In this document: in pieces, positions 46,774 to 60,619 of the stretch
Numbering within the stretch: position 1 is the stretch's first letter
How the letters are laid out: each line of letters starts with the position of its first letter
Source: Chamaecrista fasciculata
Taxonomy: Eukaryota > Streptophyta > Magnoliopsida > Fabales > Fabaceae
Length of the DNA stretch: 64,000 nucleotides
Direction: 5' to 3'
Assembly: GCA_003254925.1 (NCBI GenBank)
Contig: QANZ01047738.1
Location: 1-64,000, forward strand
The notes under the pieces: generated by a model
Databases searched by the model: none
What the model was told of the DNA's origin: nothing
The model's input: the letters and a program-made list of their open reading frames with translations, nothing else
Translations under genes and position numbers: made by a program

Positions 46774-49700
46774 ATGGGAGGTCTTTGTTCCAAGTCCGCC
46801 AACGAAGACAAGGTGTTCGCAAAGGCGGATGAGAATTTCGATAATAATCATAATAAACCTGGTAAGAATGGGCGTTCTAGTGTACCTAGGGATTTCACAG
46901 CTCCGCCTCAGATACGTGAAAGAATGGAGAAGAATTTGCAAGAACCTTCTGAAATTCAGGGCGCGATTGCTAGGACTGGTCCCGATGAGGAGCTTTACGA
47001 TGGAATCCCTCGCTATTCTGATTCTTTTCCCCACAAGTCTAGGTCAGTGAAGTCAAGGCAGGCTGCTGTGGCGAAGGTTGTGGTTTATTCGTTTATTTCT
47101 TTCTCCTTTTGTCAGATGTGTATGATCTCTTTAGTTAATTCTTCTGTACTGTTTATGCTCGAGATATATGGTGTTTGAACTATTAATTTGTAGTGAAACA
47201 GTTTGGATAGATGGATCTCACGGTAGGACTGTTATAAATCACTTTGGAAATAAAAATTGGTTGACTATATCAGAAAGAAGAGCGGGTAGGATTGTGAGTT
47301 TATACTGGCAAGTGAAGCCCATAAACAAGTATCGTCTCTTAATTAGCTATAAATTGGCTGATTAAGAATGTCCATTTGCTGGTGGGAACTAAACATGGCC
47401 AACAATGTATTAAAAGTTGCATGGTTTTATACAGAAAAGCGCACAGTCTATAAGAGTAAAGAAAAGATAGATGATTAAAACGTTTAACATAGTAAATATG
47501 TGAACTCCATTACCTCTTTCAAACTTAGTTTAGCATTTTATTATGTCTATTTTTAGTTTGAGTAAAGCGGAGTAAGCTCTTGTGAAAGAATAGGAGTATA
47601 AAAGGACCAATATAGGTTTGAAGGTATCTACTAAGATCTTTCTGTTTCAGGTCTCAGAGGTGAGTTCACGTCTTGGAAGAGCAGGTACTATCGGATTTGG
47701 GAAGGCAGTGGACGTCTTGGACACTCTTGGAAGCAGCATGACTAATTTAAACGCTGGGAGTGGATTTATTTCTGGAACTGCAACCAAAGGAAATGAAATT
47801 GGTATTTTAGCATTTGAGGTTGCAAACACTATTGTTAAGGGTTCTTGTCTTATACAATCTTTGTCCCCAAGAAGTATTAGGCATTTGAAAGAAGAGGTGC
47901 TTATCTCAAAAGGTGTGCAAGATTTAGTATCAAAGGATATGGATGAACTTCTTAGGATTGTTGCAGCAGACAAGAGGTAAGTATTGGATTAAGTCAGATG
48001 ACTTAAGTGAGTTCAGTTCCTAAATAAGCTAAATTTTAATCATTTTAGTATGACTATGGAATCTCAACTGTGACTAATATTGGGTCTTTCAGGGAGGAGT
48101 TAAAAGTTTTTTCTGATGAGGTAATTCGATTTGGAAATCGTTCGAAGGATCCTCAATGGCACAACTTAGACCGTTACTTTGAGAAGTAATATAAATTGTA
48201 CTCACTCACTTAATTCATGTGAATATTTTAGCTTTGCCTATGCTTAACTCTTTTGTGCTGTCTTCTTGACAAGGTTTATTTTTATTGTACATTCCAGAAT
48301 CAGCAGAGAAAATAATGCTCAGAGACAGTCAAAGGATGAGATAGAATCAATAATGCAGCAATTTATGAATTTGGTTCAATTTACAGCCGTGAGTACTATC
48401 CTCATGTCACTAATGATAAAATACTTAGTTTTGCTGCTGAACTTATAGCTACTTTTGTCAGGAAGTCTATTGAGATCTTTTTACCACTTTTGTTGTATAT
48501 TTAACATATGGTATCAATTAGTTTTGCTGCATTCTAGTTACACCTGATGTCTTCATATGCATCATGGATTATGCTTAAAGGTAAATGGGGGATTTATTTA
48601 CCCAAACTACTTTTACCTTCATATAATCTGTGGAGACATAATTGGATTTGCTGACTTGGGTCTCACCTTGACATGAAGTTTTGTAATAATATAAACCTGA
48701 CACGAAATAATGTACTGGACATAAGGTATAGAGACCAGAATTTCATTATGATACAAATGTTTCTGAAATGAAACAATTCTGTGATTGTTGGATGTACACT
48801 CTTCCCAGGATTGATTTAATCATTTCTTTGTACAAGTACAACTTCTTATTATCGGGATGAGCTAATATATAAAATTTTTCTTTGTAATACACGCTCATTC
48901 TTTTTTCTTCCATATAATATTCTGATTAAATAAGATAAGGCGGTAGGTACTGTATCATATGCACCTTGTGTGACATCTCTTCTGTCCTTGCTCACATATT
49001 AAATGATAGAGGATATAATTTTTATGTGTTAGGATCTGTCAGCACCACATGATTTTATAATTTTTCTTTTAAATTTTTTAGCTTTTCTGTTTTTTATTTT
49101 TGGTGATTAGGTCTTTATTATAATGTTATCTTTCTTTGGTAGTAACCGGAGTATTTATGTAGGTCCTGGTACATAGATTTTGTTGCCTCGTCCATTTGCA
49201 TTTTGTTGATAGTAGTCTTTTCTTTTAAGTGTATTTGTTTGGTCCGATCAATATGTTTTGGTTAAATTCTAGAAGAAATTCATGGATAACTTTTTATGAC
49301 TCCAGGAATTATACCATGAATTACATGCATTGGACAGATTTGAGCAAGACTATCATAGTAAGCGTCAAGAGGATGATAATTCAGGTCCAACTCATAAAGG
49401 TGAATCCAGAATCCTACTCATGACATAGTATTCAACAATTGTTTCTGATAAGCAATTTTTTAGGGAAGATTTGAAGGATATAAAATTAAAAGAGAAGATT
49501 AATTTTGGTATATATATATATATAATTTAGAATGATAATTCAGAAGGTGGAGAATATATGTGAAAGTTGGAAAGTTTCTACTAGGTCTGTCTTTGGGTAT
49601 AAATGAATGATTGGTGGGGAATGAGATCACAGTTTCCACTTGCCCAAGCACCTAGATTTGGTTTAGTGAAAGAGTCATAGATTTTATATCATCACATGAA

Positions 49701-52700
49701 ATGGTCAGCATGCATAGGAATTTGTCTAAATTTTTTAAATGAGTACTGCATAGGCTTGTCGAGCATGCGTATAAAGACCTGAAGGGTTAGTTTCCATATA
49801 AGACACAGTTGAAGAGAGTAACTCCCTTTGAGAAGTTTGACCTTGTAATATACTGAGCAATATATCTTTCTAAAAGTCTTTTATATATATTGTTTGATCT
49901 TCAATGTCTCTCTTGATATAGATGACAGCCTTCCAATCTTGAGGGCAGAACTTAAAACTCAAAAGAAGCAAGTTAAACACTTGAAGAAAAAGTCACTTTG
50001 GTCCAGAAGTTTGGAGGAGGTAACCTTAGATTGCTACTATAGATGAATTTGTTTCTCTTATCTTAGTTAGTATCATTCATATTTGAATGGATTGCAGATT
50101 ATGGAGAAGCTTGTAGATATCTTCCAATTTTTGCATTTGGAGATAAACAATATCTTTGGCAGTGCAGGTATACGACCACTAAAGGCCTTAAGATCATTCC
50201 CTCTTTATTCATTTCGGCATCATGTTCTGGTGTTTTGTAATGAATTTTAAATAAATTATTATCACTACCAGTTACTTTTATAACAATTGATGTGATAAGT
50301 CAGTTGATTTTATTTATAACCATTGTGCAAATCTTAGTCAAGTTAAAGTAATTTTATAATTCTTGGCTTATTTGTAAATTAAAAAAGGAGACAAAGAAGG
50401 GGGAAAAGGAGAGCTTATGAGGCTGAGAGGGAAGCTTATTGAGTTATCTGGTTTTATTTCAATCAATCACTCTTGAAGAGACATTGTTATGAAATTGCAT
50501 TTTACATTATAATCGTAATAGTTTGTATCCATTGGAAACTGCAGATGACCAAAAACCGGTAATTGTATACAGTAATAGTCGTCAAAGATTGGGTCCTGCT
50601 GGACTTTCTTTGCACTATGCAAATATAGTGCTCCAAATTGATACTCTTGTAAGTGAATCTTCTATAATCTATTTATCTTGATACAGGTCTCAATTATTAT
50701 GTGCCTTCTTTTAATCTAAATGAAGATTTAATTAATCAAGTTTCTTCTATATTGGCATCTCATGTTGCCTAAGTATTGGATGCATGAGTTTCTTGTAGTG
50801 GCCTAGCATAACCTTGTCTAAAATGCCATGAACCTAAATTTCCTTACACTAGTCTCGAATACTCATAAACATATGCATGGAAAGTGAGAACAATTAACCA
50901 CTTGATGCATTCACATTTGAAATAGTTTCATTTTCCAAGGATGGTCTTATATTCTTTTCACTGAATTATGATTAATCTGTATGCATGAACTAGTCATATC
51001 ATTAAAAGATGGCTAAAATGCAGAAGACCACCATGAACTTTGTAAACTATGCAAAAACTCCTTGAACTTTGAAAAGTGATGAAAGACTTCCTGGACTTTC
51101 ATTTTTGTGCAAATCATCCCTTTTGTTAAGATTTTTGTTGAAAAAATCAAAACAATTTAATTTTTTGGCTATTGTAACAATGATTATTTTTTATTTTGGA
51201 TCAATGTAGAATACATCAGTAATCATAAAATTGCTTAGAAACTTGATTTTTTTAATACAAAACTTAATAAAAAGGGTTATTTGCACAAAATAATAAAAAA
51301 AAAACTCATAGGGTCATTTGTCACTTTTCAAAGTTCAGGGGGTTTATTGCACAGTGACTAAATTTCAGGGGAGTTTTCTGCATTTTAGCCTTAAAAGATC
51401 GGACTGCAGTTAGGAGTGCCGAATTTATCATTTCACTAGTGAATTTATTGTAGATACCACTCTTAGCTAAAAATACAGCTAGATGATTAGTCTACGATTT
51501 GTTCACAGTTGAAACCCAGTGAAGCTTTCTGATCTGTTTCGCATCTAGTCATACAACTTCGGTTCTCAATAAATATTTTTCTTTAGATGAATGGATTAGT
51601 GCTGAGTTTGTGTTGACGTTGGCAGGTTGCCAGATCCAGTTCTATGCCTGCAAATACAAGGGATTCGTTATATCAGAGCTTGCCTCCTAATGTAAAATTA
51701 GCTTTGCGTTCCAAATTACCATCTGTTCATATTGTAGACCAGGTTTGTTCATCTGCTGCTACTTCCTTATATTACCACTGCAAACATATTCATATTGTTA
51801 GAAAACGGAGGGATATGCTCAACTAACTATGAAGATTATTTTTTCATCTGTTTATATCTGTTCACTCCAATTTTTGCAGAAGAGACTCCTCTACTAATCT
51901 TTTTCCTTTTGTGTTCCTAAAGCTCACTGTAGCAAATATCAAAGACGAGATGGAGAAGACATTGCACTGGCTGGTTCCAGTTGCCACAAGCACAGCCAAG
52001 TATGATGTCTGGCTCTTCTTGAAATAAATCCTCTCTCTGAGATTTCCATGATCATTAGTTTATCCTTCACATATAAACTAACTTTTCTGCATTTTGTTGC
52101 TGTAAAATTGATTCAGGGCGCATCATGGTTTTGGTTGGGTTGGAGAGTGGGCAAACACAGGGTGAGTAATGCGATATTGCATATTCAATTTTAGCATCTG
52201 AAGTTATATGTTTCTTTTAAGAGGAAATTTACTTTTTAGTCTTTAAATTTGTCTCAAAATTATGTTTTAGTCTCTACATATTGGAAATACACTTTTTGGT
52301 CCTGAGTTTTTGTACATAAATCATAAATAAAAAAGTGTATAATCAATATCCAAAGTCTAAATTGTAGTTTTAGGACAAATATAGGGATTAAAAAATAATT
52401 TTTGGCTCTTTTTTTTTCTATTTTGTTTTCAAATACTGGTTTGGTTCTTGCAGCTCTGAGGTAAACAGAAAGAACTCACAGGCTGAGGTATTGCGAATTG
52501 AGACATTTCACCACGCAGACAAACACAAAGTAGAAAACTATATTCTTGAACTTCTGCTGTGGCTTCAACGCTTGGCAATCAAAAGTAAGGTCGATGTCGG
52601 TGAAGTGAGGTCAACGCTCAAGTCCCCAGTCGACACCCCCCCGCAAAATACAGATCAGCTGCCAGAAAATGCCGAGCTACTGTTGCTAACCATTGATGAG

Positions 52701-52949
52701 CAAAACATGCTGCAAGATGTAATTAAGAGAACACGGATCCGCGGAATCAGTAAGAGCTTGGACTTTGACAGCCTGAAGACCATGAGGGAGAAGAACACAA
52801 GACTGACCAAGAGTAGCAGTCATTCATTGGCAAGTAGAAGCAAGGAATCGGCTTTTAATAGGATTTCATCCAAGCTTCCCCTGATTGATTTTGGCATTGA
52901 CAAAGAGAGAGCTTTGGATGTGATTGACAGAGTGGACATGGTAAGATAG
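46774..52949 (+). CDS. PSK SIMULATOR-like protein (DUF3475 + DUF668)
   Basis: Twelve exons, 46774-47076, 47651-47976, 48093-48185, 48298-48388, 49306-49399, 49922-50019, 50098-50167, 50545-50648, 51626-51742, 51923-51999, 52117-52161 and 52454-52949, join to 637 residues. The N-terminus MGGLCSKS has Gly2, Cys5 and Ser6, a myristoylation plus palmitoylation signal for the plasma membrane. DUF3475 begins near 151 ([18 protein letters not shown]) and DUF668 near 374 ([18 protein letters not shown]). Arabidopsis PSI1-3 share this layout and promote growth with phytosulfokine signalling. The C-terminal tail is Ser-rich. I start at MGGLCS, not the upstream in-frame ATG at 46726, because family members begin with this myristoylation motif. 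Introns 8 and 11 contain repeats. Confidence 0.92.
51011..51390. mobile_element. Fold-back MULE-type element in PSI-like intron 8
   Basis: Perfect 15-bp ends GGCTAAAATGCAGAA and TTCTGCATTTTAGCC are flanked by exact 9-bp duplications TTAAAAGAT (51002-51010 and 51391-51399). The interior is mirrored (actttgaaaagtgatg against catttgtcacttttcaaag). Non-coding, inside the intron between 50648 and 51626. Confidence 0.85.
52215..52405. repeat. Inverted-repeat MITE-like element in PSI-like intron 11
   Basis: The left arm (actttttagtctttaaat, aaaattatgttttagtc) and the right arm (gtctaaattgtagttttag, gggattaaaaaataattt) mirror each other. Same family as 12709-12951 and 53385-53570. Confidence 0.45.
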
Positions 52950-54964
52950 TATGTAAGTTTTCATGAGTGTCTTAAAAATTCATATCAAATGGGAAAGAGT
53001 AACACGTGAAGGCAGAAAACGGGGACTTCTTTGTACATATACCATATTCATGATGATGATGCGGTGTTGAGTGCTAATTTGTGGCTGCATGCACTGGTGG
53101 TATCTTTGGCTTCATAAATTTGTTCAGTTCAGTTTTGGAGAAGTAGAAGTACACTGTGTTACATGGTAGTAATGTGGAAATCATTAATATGGCACCAAAG
53201 AAAATCACTGGGATTTGGGGCTATATGTCTTGCGTGTACAAAATGTGATTGCAGTGCTCACTTTGGGTTGAGTTGAGATTTGAGTGGAGGATTATGTGCT
53301 TTATTTGTGTATACACAATTATGACAATATGAAGAAGATAGATCCGTTGCCCATCATAGTTCTGCAGAGTAAACATATTTTTCGGTAATTTGTCTCATTT
53401 AGATGTTGAAAATGTATTTTTTGGTCACTAATTTTTCTTACAAATGTTAATTATCTCGTCCTATATGTGAAGACTAAATAGTTCATATTTATAAAAAAAT
53501 TAAAGACTAAATTTAATATTTAGGGATTAAATCATAATTTTAGAATAAATTCAATGGCTAAAAAATAAATTTTCCATCATTTTCATTGCATCTACCAATT
53601 TACTCCTTTTTTTTCTGTTGAGAGTTGAACCTTGTCTCTCTTTCTCTGTTTTTGTACAGCATATGATTAATAATGCAAAATTATTGAATGTATATTTATT
53701 ATTTGTATGTGAATGTGTGTACACGTATATATGTTATGAAATTACTCTTGGAAAATGATCATTTTCAGATTCTTCAATGATTGAATCATGAGTAAACTTC
53801 GGTTAAAAAAAACATAAAACATCATGAGTAAACATATAAGTCGGGATTAAAGTATATAAAGTGTATTTTAAAATATGAATTACTAATTAGGGCTTGTTTG
53901 GATGGCCAATGGACATTAATTCTCCTTTATTTCCATTACCATTATAATATTGGAATTATAGTGCTTAAAATGTTGTTTGGGTGGCCATTAACCATAATCT
54001 CTATTAGTACAAAACTACAAATTCCAAGACATTACCATTAAAACCACAGCTAAACACTAAAATTACATTCCATTTTATTCCATTAACCTCTATTATATTT
54101 CATTATCAATTACTATTTTTGTTTCTATATAACTTTAGAATATCCATACAATTATTTAAACCAACTATAAGTCCATAATCAATTACATACTCTTTCTAAA
54201 TAATTTCACATCTCATTATCTCTATTAATAACAAATTATTCAAACACCATTTTTATCATTCCATTTACTCAATTTATTTACTATTAAATTATCATAGATT
54301 TTTAAAATAATTTTTCCTATTTAAGATTTTCTGAATATCAGTTACTTCTCAATTATGAGTTGGAAGATGTAGTCTGGCCATTTGAAAATTCGACCAACCT
54401 CGTAATTTTGGACTACTAATATCTAAATGTAGAGTCTGCTACTATTAAAAATGTTAAAATATAATTTGACTGAATAATAAATAATTACAAGAATAGATAT
54501 GAACTTTGGACAAAAGTTTGAACAACAAATAAGAAAGAAAAGACATGTCTATATTTTAATCTATCCTCGTTAACATGAACTTTTTTCCGAAAATCCTTTA
54601 AAATAGATCTTTCAGATTGATTTACCTTTTTCCAGGACAATCTGTATTTTGAAAATTACGGATTCTTTTTAAGTAATGTCTTAATAACATTAGTTTAGGT
54701 GCAAAAAATTTTAAAAAATGACCAGAAATTAAAAATTTAATTTTAAAAAAGCACATAAAAAAATACTTTTGGTCATTTAATTAAATTTTCATGCACATGA
54801 ACTAGAGCTCTCTCTCTCTCTAGACACACTCTTTAAAATATTCCAAAAACAAAATTCAGACCAAGGTTTTTTCCCTCTATTGTTTAAACAGGAGGTACCT
54901 GAGTCGTGACTCGTGACTACCAATGCCATTTTGCTTTCAGTAAAACTTAAGTGACCATGAAATC
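52950..54964. other. 3' flanks of two convergent genes, with repeats
   Basis: The 3' untranslated region of the PSI-like gene probably runs to about 53350. A decayed 'ttttagtc' inverted repeat lies at 53385-53570. The phrase 'ttgtttggatggcc' is repeated as 'ttgtttgggtggcc' (near 53897 and 53973), and the 'attccatt' rich DNA that follows may be an old MITE. No gene seen. Confidence 0.45.
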
Positions 54965-57900
54965 CTAATCACCCAGCTTAAGCTTTTCAGCTGGATAAAA
55001 CCCTTTTCTTCTTGTCTGTATATTGTGTGATGATATTTTCTGAACCTTGTCTTTTGAATTGGCGGTAATACTTTTGGCACCTGATCCTTTTTCCCTGCCA
55101 TTCCTCCTGCCATAGCCAAAATAACTCAAAATCAAAGGCCTGCAGTGCAATGCAAGGATCATAAAATCCCAAACACCCCAATAAGCATGAGATAAAAACC
55201 TGAGTTGCAAAACCATGAATAACATGCCGATTGCAGCAGTGCCGCCCAAGACTGATTTTAGCAATAGCATATGTTGGGGTTTGCTTCTTGGTCTTCCTAT
55301 ATTTGTTTGTTTTGTTTCAACTGACAAAACCTCATTTTCCGGATTTATTTCTTCCTGTTTAATGACAATAAAATCGAAAGAAACTTTCATTTTTTATATA
55401 TAACCCATAGATTAATAAAAGCATACTGGAGAAAGGATCAGATCTATACCGGAACGTGCTCCTCGGTGATATGTTCTGAGTGACACGCTTCATCACCATC
55501 TTTGCATTCAAGTTTGGGAAATTCATTTGTTAAGCAGGATTGAGTATGAGATACATCTTCAATATCGTTGGAAGAAACTACAACGTTATGGTAGGAAGAA
55601 GGGACGTCATCGGTTAGCGTACCTACAAGTCTTTCACCTCTATCACCTGCATTTTGAGTAATCACATCCACTCTCTTCTCACTGAAACGATCATCGGCAT
55701 CATCATGGTATTCCATACCTAAAACTTTGGTTGAAACAGCTTGACAATCCTTGCTTAGCTTTTCACCATCACTCTCTAAATTCATAACTGTCTCCTCTTC
55801 ATCTTTTGGTGCAAAGGACACGACTTCACAATCATTACGTCTTACATAATGAGTATTTTCTTCGTGTGAACACAACTTCGGGAAAGATGAGGAGAAACTT
55901 CTAGGTTCATTAACTGATATCACAGGCTTCACAGCACATTTGCCTTTCTGGTCCCATTTACAGAGTTCAGACAACAAACAAGCTTGAAATGACAGAAAAT
56001 CCTCAGATTGGTGAAAAAAAGCATTAAAATACTCATTTTCCTCAAATTTCTCAACTGAAGGTAAATATCTAGCGTTGGAGGTGACATCATATGCCGCTCC
56101 CCTATATTTAGTTTGGTCTTGCAATTCAAAAGACTCATGTTTCTGGAAATTGTCCTGGGCACCAAATTGATCTCCCAAGTCGAGTGCTTCCATAGACCAA
56201 TTTCTTAGAACTTCCATATTTTCGCCTATCTCAAAACATCTCCTACCATTTTCAATACTCCCTGGAGTTGAGTTTGAACCTTGAGAGCTAGCACTTTGAT
56301 GAACATTTGATGTACTATTTTCTTCAGAGTCCAAGCTATCCTTCACAGGGTCAATAAGATTTGAGGTTGCCACTCGCTCTGAAGCATCTCTTCTCGCTGG
56401 CGTTCTGTCATTCTCAGAATTCCCAGTAACAGAAGTATTATTTCCTAAAAGGTCTAGATCAGAGTAATTGAAGTCCACAATGCCACTTTCTTGATCATGT
56501 TTGACTCTAGTATCTAAATGAGATGTTACAGCACTAAGACCACAATGTGAATTGCCGCAGGTAGGAGATGATGACCAAGTAAACTCAAAATCATGCTCTA
56601 TATTCTCAGAGCAAGTACGCAATGATGCCATTGAACATAACAATTCCAACTCATTCTCAGGAGTTTCAACTACCAGCTGATCAAAATCTTTAGACATAAA
56701 AATACTTTTAACCATTGAAGGCACTTGAGTATCTTCCACATTGGAGTTTATCTCGGATGTGTAATCATATAAGAAATTGGTACCTAAGCCATCAGATTGA
56801 AGTTCTGGATGACTTATTTCAGTGTCATCCGACCCTTCCAAATATGTCTCATGGTCCCCAGTGGAGGCTGTAACTGAGTAACCCTACAAAAGCACCATGC
56901 TTTAGAAATAAAAGTATCAAAACAAAATGGTATAAGCTCAATACGATCCTTGAAGATATTCACTAGTAATTTAGTTATTTTTCTTAACTGAAAAAGTGAA
57001 AAGTAAAACCAAAGACAGACCTGCCTGAAAATTCCTCCCGCCTGCTTCTGTAAGTAATAACTAGGAGAATCCGCAAGGCTACTTTGAGACTGCTCTAAGT
57101 TTCTACGAATGCATCCAACCATATCCTTGGGCATAGTTATAGTATATGTAACAATATCAAAATCTGGAACCTGTCAACATTTCTTTTAAGGTTAGCAGGA
57201 ACCATTAATTAGGAAATCTAAGATATGATGAGGTCAAGTAAATTATTACTATTAAGAATAGTCTTCTTACATTTATATTCTTAGCCCTTGCCTTTTTTGA
57301 GAATGAGCGGACACACATACATACTCTTCGAGTATTTCTTTTCTCAACAACATCTGATGGAGAGAAGAGGTCTATGCCAGTCAATCCCAAGATTTTGCAA
57401 ATCTACATATTTAAACATGTTAAATACACAAATATCCAGTTGTTCAAGAGATTATATTTGTTTTCAATTATCAAAAGGTTAAAATCCAAATAAATAGGAG
57501 GTTTAGGACTCTGTCTACGAAAAATATGATTACTCTCTCCTTGAAATTGTCAACGGAAATGAAATATATCAATTATCATCAAAGGACTTACTTACCTTCA
57601 AAAATGAATCAACGTTAGAATAAGGCCTATATCTGCCACTGTTATTCTTCAAAAATGGCTGCTGATTTTGATATGTTATATGTCTTAACTCCATATGCTT
57701 TGCCAATAGCAACCTCCACACCATTTTTGAAACTTGATACCTACAAACCAACGAAACTACTTAAATTTAGTATAACGTCAAATTCCAATCCAAAAGTTGA
57801 TCGTCCGAACTCCTCTTGGAGTTTTATTCTGATCAGCTAAAGAAAACAGATGCAGAGATTGTTTTCGAAAATGAAAAGCATCCAAAAACGAGAAGTTGAG

Positions 57901-58400
57901 CTCTAGACCAATGCAACAAGAGTAAGAAAGTGATTGACTAATACGTACAGCAATTCTCCGTCAGCAAGCACTTCAGATATAGCAAGCTGCTCATCTAATC
58001 GTATCTGCAGCACTTCTCCTAGCCAAATTCTCGTCTGATTCTGTAAAAGCATTAGAAAACAAAACACTAGCCATGAACTATATATTGCTGATTCCGCTTA
58101 AAAAACTAGCAAAAGAAAATCTACGCATAGAAGAAGAATCAAGCCAGACTTAAATACAACTATCGCTGAGCAGCTTCCTCTAGAAATAAATTTCAACATC
58201 ACCGAAATTCGAATCCAATCAAATCGCACTTTACAAATCTATTTAGGAAATTAGAAAAGAAATGCAATCTAGCTAGCTATATATAGACGAACCTGGAGGA
58301 AGGCATCCTCGATTTCTCGAAAGCTGGATTCTGTTGAAGAAGAAGAAGGAGAAGACGACGACGGAGGTCGGCGATGATCGGAATCGTCGTCGCATCCCAT
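54965..58400 (-). CDS. Calponin-homology domain protein with C-terminal membrane segment
   Basis: Eight exons on the minus strand, 58400-58293, 58040-57949, 57740-57596, 57402-57271, 57170-57021, 56883-55450, 55354-55200 and 55106-54965, join in frame to 785 residues. Residues about 37-165 form a CH-like domain: TRIWLGEVLQIRLDEQ, ADGELLYQVSKMVW, SNVDSFLKICKILGLTGIDL and FSPSDVVEKRNTRRVC. CH domains typically bind actin or signalling partners. The 1.4-kb exon 6 encodes a long acidic Ser/Asp/Glu-rich, probably disordered region. Near 717-739 comes LLLKSVLGGTAAIGMLFMVL, a likely membrane span, then a basic tail of about 45 residues. The starting MGCDDD suggests possible myristoylation. Function in plants is unknown to me. 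Start is the first ATG of exon 1. Confidence 0.85.
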
Positions 58401-58439
58401 AGCGCCGGCGCTTCTCACCTAAAAAAGCAATAGCGTTTA

Positions 58440-59211
58440 TACGATATGGATTGTATGTAGAGAGAGAGAGAGAGAGTAAGACAAAGGTTATTGGTGGTAG
58501 TCTCTGGTTTGCCTTTTGATTTTGATGCTCTGAGACTAATATAACGAAAAGTAGTAAAAAGTGAAGCTCACAAAAACATTGCGATGATTCTGCTATTCCT
58601 TCCTTTTTTTTTTCTTCTATAATTCAATATTATTGACCCAAACTTTCTCTCTCTTCCTTCACTTTTTTGATTCGGCGGATGGCTGGTCAACACTATTATT
58701 AATATGAGAGGAAACTTAGTTCCTCTCGTCAATTGGTCAATAGTTTATTAAAATAGACTATTCTGTTATTTATTTATTATATATTTATTCCTTTAATTAT
58801 AGAATTTGTTAAATTACTTAATGACGAGAACGTTAAATGCTTATCTAAAACTGTTAAATGCCATTTTAGCATCCTAATCACCTAAACTAATCGAACCGAA
58901 CCAAATAAACACAATTAAACTGTCAACCCAGATATTTGTATTACACGTGAAGCTTCCATAAAACATAAACTATTGAAGCATTCTCAAATTTCAAAATCTA
59001 GGTGGTCTCAAATAGTTGAATATGTGGTACACAACGTGTCACATGTATACTTAATGGTCAGGTCACCAGTGTTGGTAACTGAGATAGGTTACAGGGACCA
59101 ACAAGTTGACATTTGTAACTTTTGAGGAACCAAATAGTCTATTTCAAAAATGCAGAGACCAAATAATTGATAGTGTGAAAAAGTAGAGACCAGGTTTACT
59201 CTTAATATTTT
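58440..59211. other. Promoter side of the CH-domain gene
   Basis: A (GA)n run at about 58460-58475 lies just upstream of the start codon on the transcribed side. The rest is AT-rich spacer with no gene. The segment 'tagttcctctcgtcaattggtc' and 'gaccaa' motifs near 58720-59190 hint at a decayed fold-back, without clear ends. Confidence 0.4.
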
Positions 59212-59395
59212 TTTTTTTTGTAAATATCATGGGTGTCCTCCCACCTATCCGTGTTACGGTCTAGGCAAAGACTAATCCCATTCGGACCAGGAAACGAACA
59301 GTTAAAGCCCTCCCAACAAATGTCGACTCTAGGGCTCAAACTCAGGTCCCTCAACCTGGGGTGCAACTCGTCTACAGCAAACACACACTTAATAT
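59212..59395 (-). mobile_element. tRNA-derived SINE (same family as 31133)
   Basis: On the minus strand: gacgagttgcaccccaggttg, box B-like gagtttgagccc, gtcgacatttgttgggagg, then ggtgggaggacacccatg and a poly-A tail (T-run at 59208-59219). It aligns with the plus-strand copy at 31133-31325. The 61-70 residue frames here are artefacts. Confidence 0.65.
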
Positions 59396-60619
59396 TATTA
59401 AGTATGTTCCCCACTTAATATTATTAAGTATGTTCCCGACTTCCCGCTCACACTCACAAGAAGAGTGTGAAATGTTCAACACAAACATTTATTAAATAAA
59501 TAAATAATTTTTTAGTACATGCGCCAGTGAGAGATAGACGCGTGTCTTCCATTTGGTGGATAAACATTCATTAAATGTACTCCTTCAATTAACTATACGT
59601 ATTTCCCTTTAGTTGTGGAATGAACGTGAATTCTTTGGTTTAATTAAATGAGATTTTAATTTCTTTCCCATTTATGAATATGTTGATTTTAATATAAGTA
59701 TGTAACAATATTACAATTACGTCAATGCCGTGGTGGCTTTTTAAAGCTCCTCCCAACTTTAATGTCAACGAAAAATTTTAAGATATCAAATTGGTGGGTT
59801 GTAAGTTTCATATTTAACGATATAATATATATATATATATATCACTGTGAGCAAAGTTTATATTCATGTGTGGGAGCTACATTATTTTTACTGTTTTTTT
59901 TATATTTATTGAAACCGCATCAAATGTATTAATTACACTTTAAAAGTTAAATTCCTATAATTTAGGACAATTGTCCTATACTCACATGTTTTTTTTTTTA
60001 AAAAAATTGATTGAAGTAACTCGTATCAATTGAATGATATAACTAACAAATTTTGAAGCAAAAGAATTATGGATTTATCTAATAATTTTTTAAATATATG
60101 ATTAAAATGTATGGAAAATTAGAAAATATATTTTTTACAAAAAAGTAAAAAAAAATACATATATTGAATTATTATTTTCCTTTTTCATTTCTAGAATGCA
60201 GTGTAGCGTTTTTCGTCTGATTGAACTATTGAAGTGTGTAAGTGCGTTAGTCATTACTCATTAGAAATCTAAAATTTGTATTTTATTCATAGAAGGCGTA
60301 ACCCAAAGAGTAGCCGCAAAAGGTCCAATCAACGATATCTCAATTGCATCATTCCACGGCTTTTTTTTAAGAAAAAAAAAAAACATTATTTCAATTCTTT
60401 AGAATTTAGAGTAAGACAAATTATATACTCTTTTGTCTTTTTCGTTTTGATATATTTGTTTTTGTCTTTGATTTCACTTCAAAAAAAGATGGGGCCTGAA
60501 GGCCTCATGATGTGAGCGTTGTATACAACAGCCACGCCTAAGACTTGAGTGCCACTTAATAATACATTGGCTTGCGACTATGATATTCGAGGATGTTAAC
60601 ATAAGTTTGAAAAAACAAG
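59396..60619. other. Gene-free intergenic DNA
   Basis: AT-rich, with a short direct repeat 'cttaatattattaagtatgttccc' (approximate, near 59393 and 59415) and a (TA)n run at about 59826-59842. Nothing else recognised. Confidence 0.45.
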
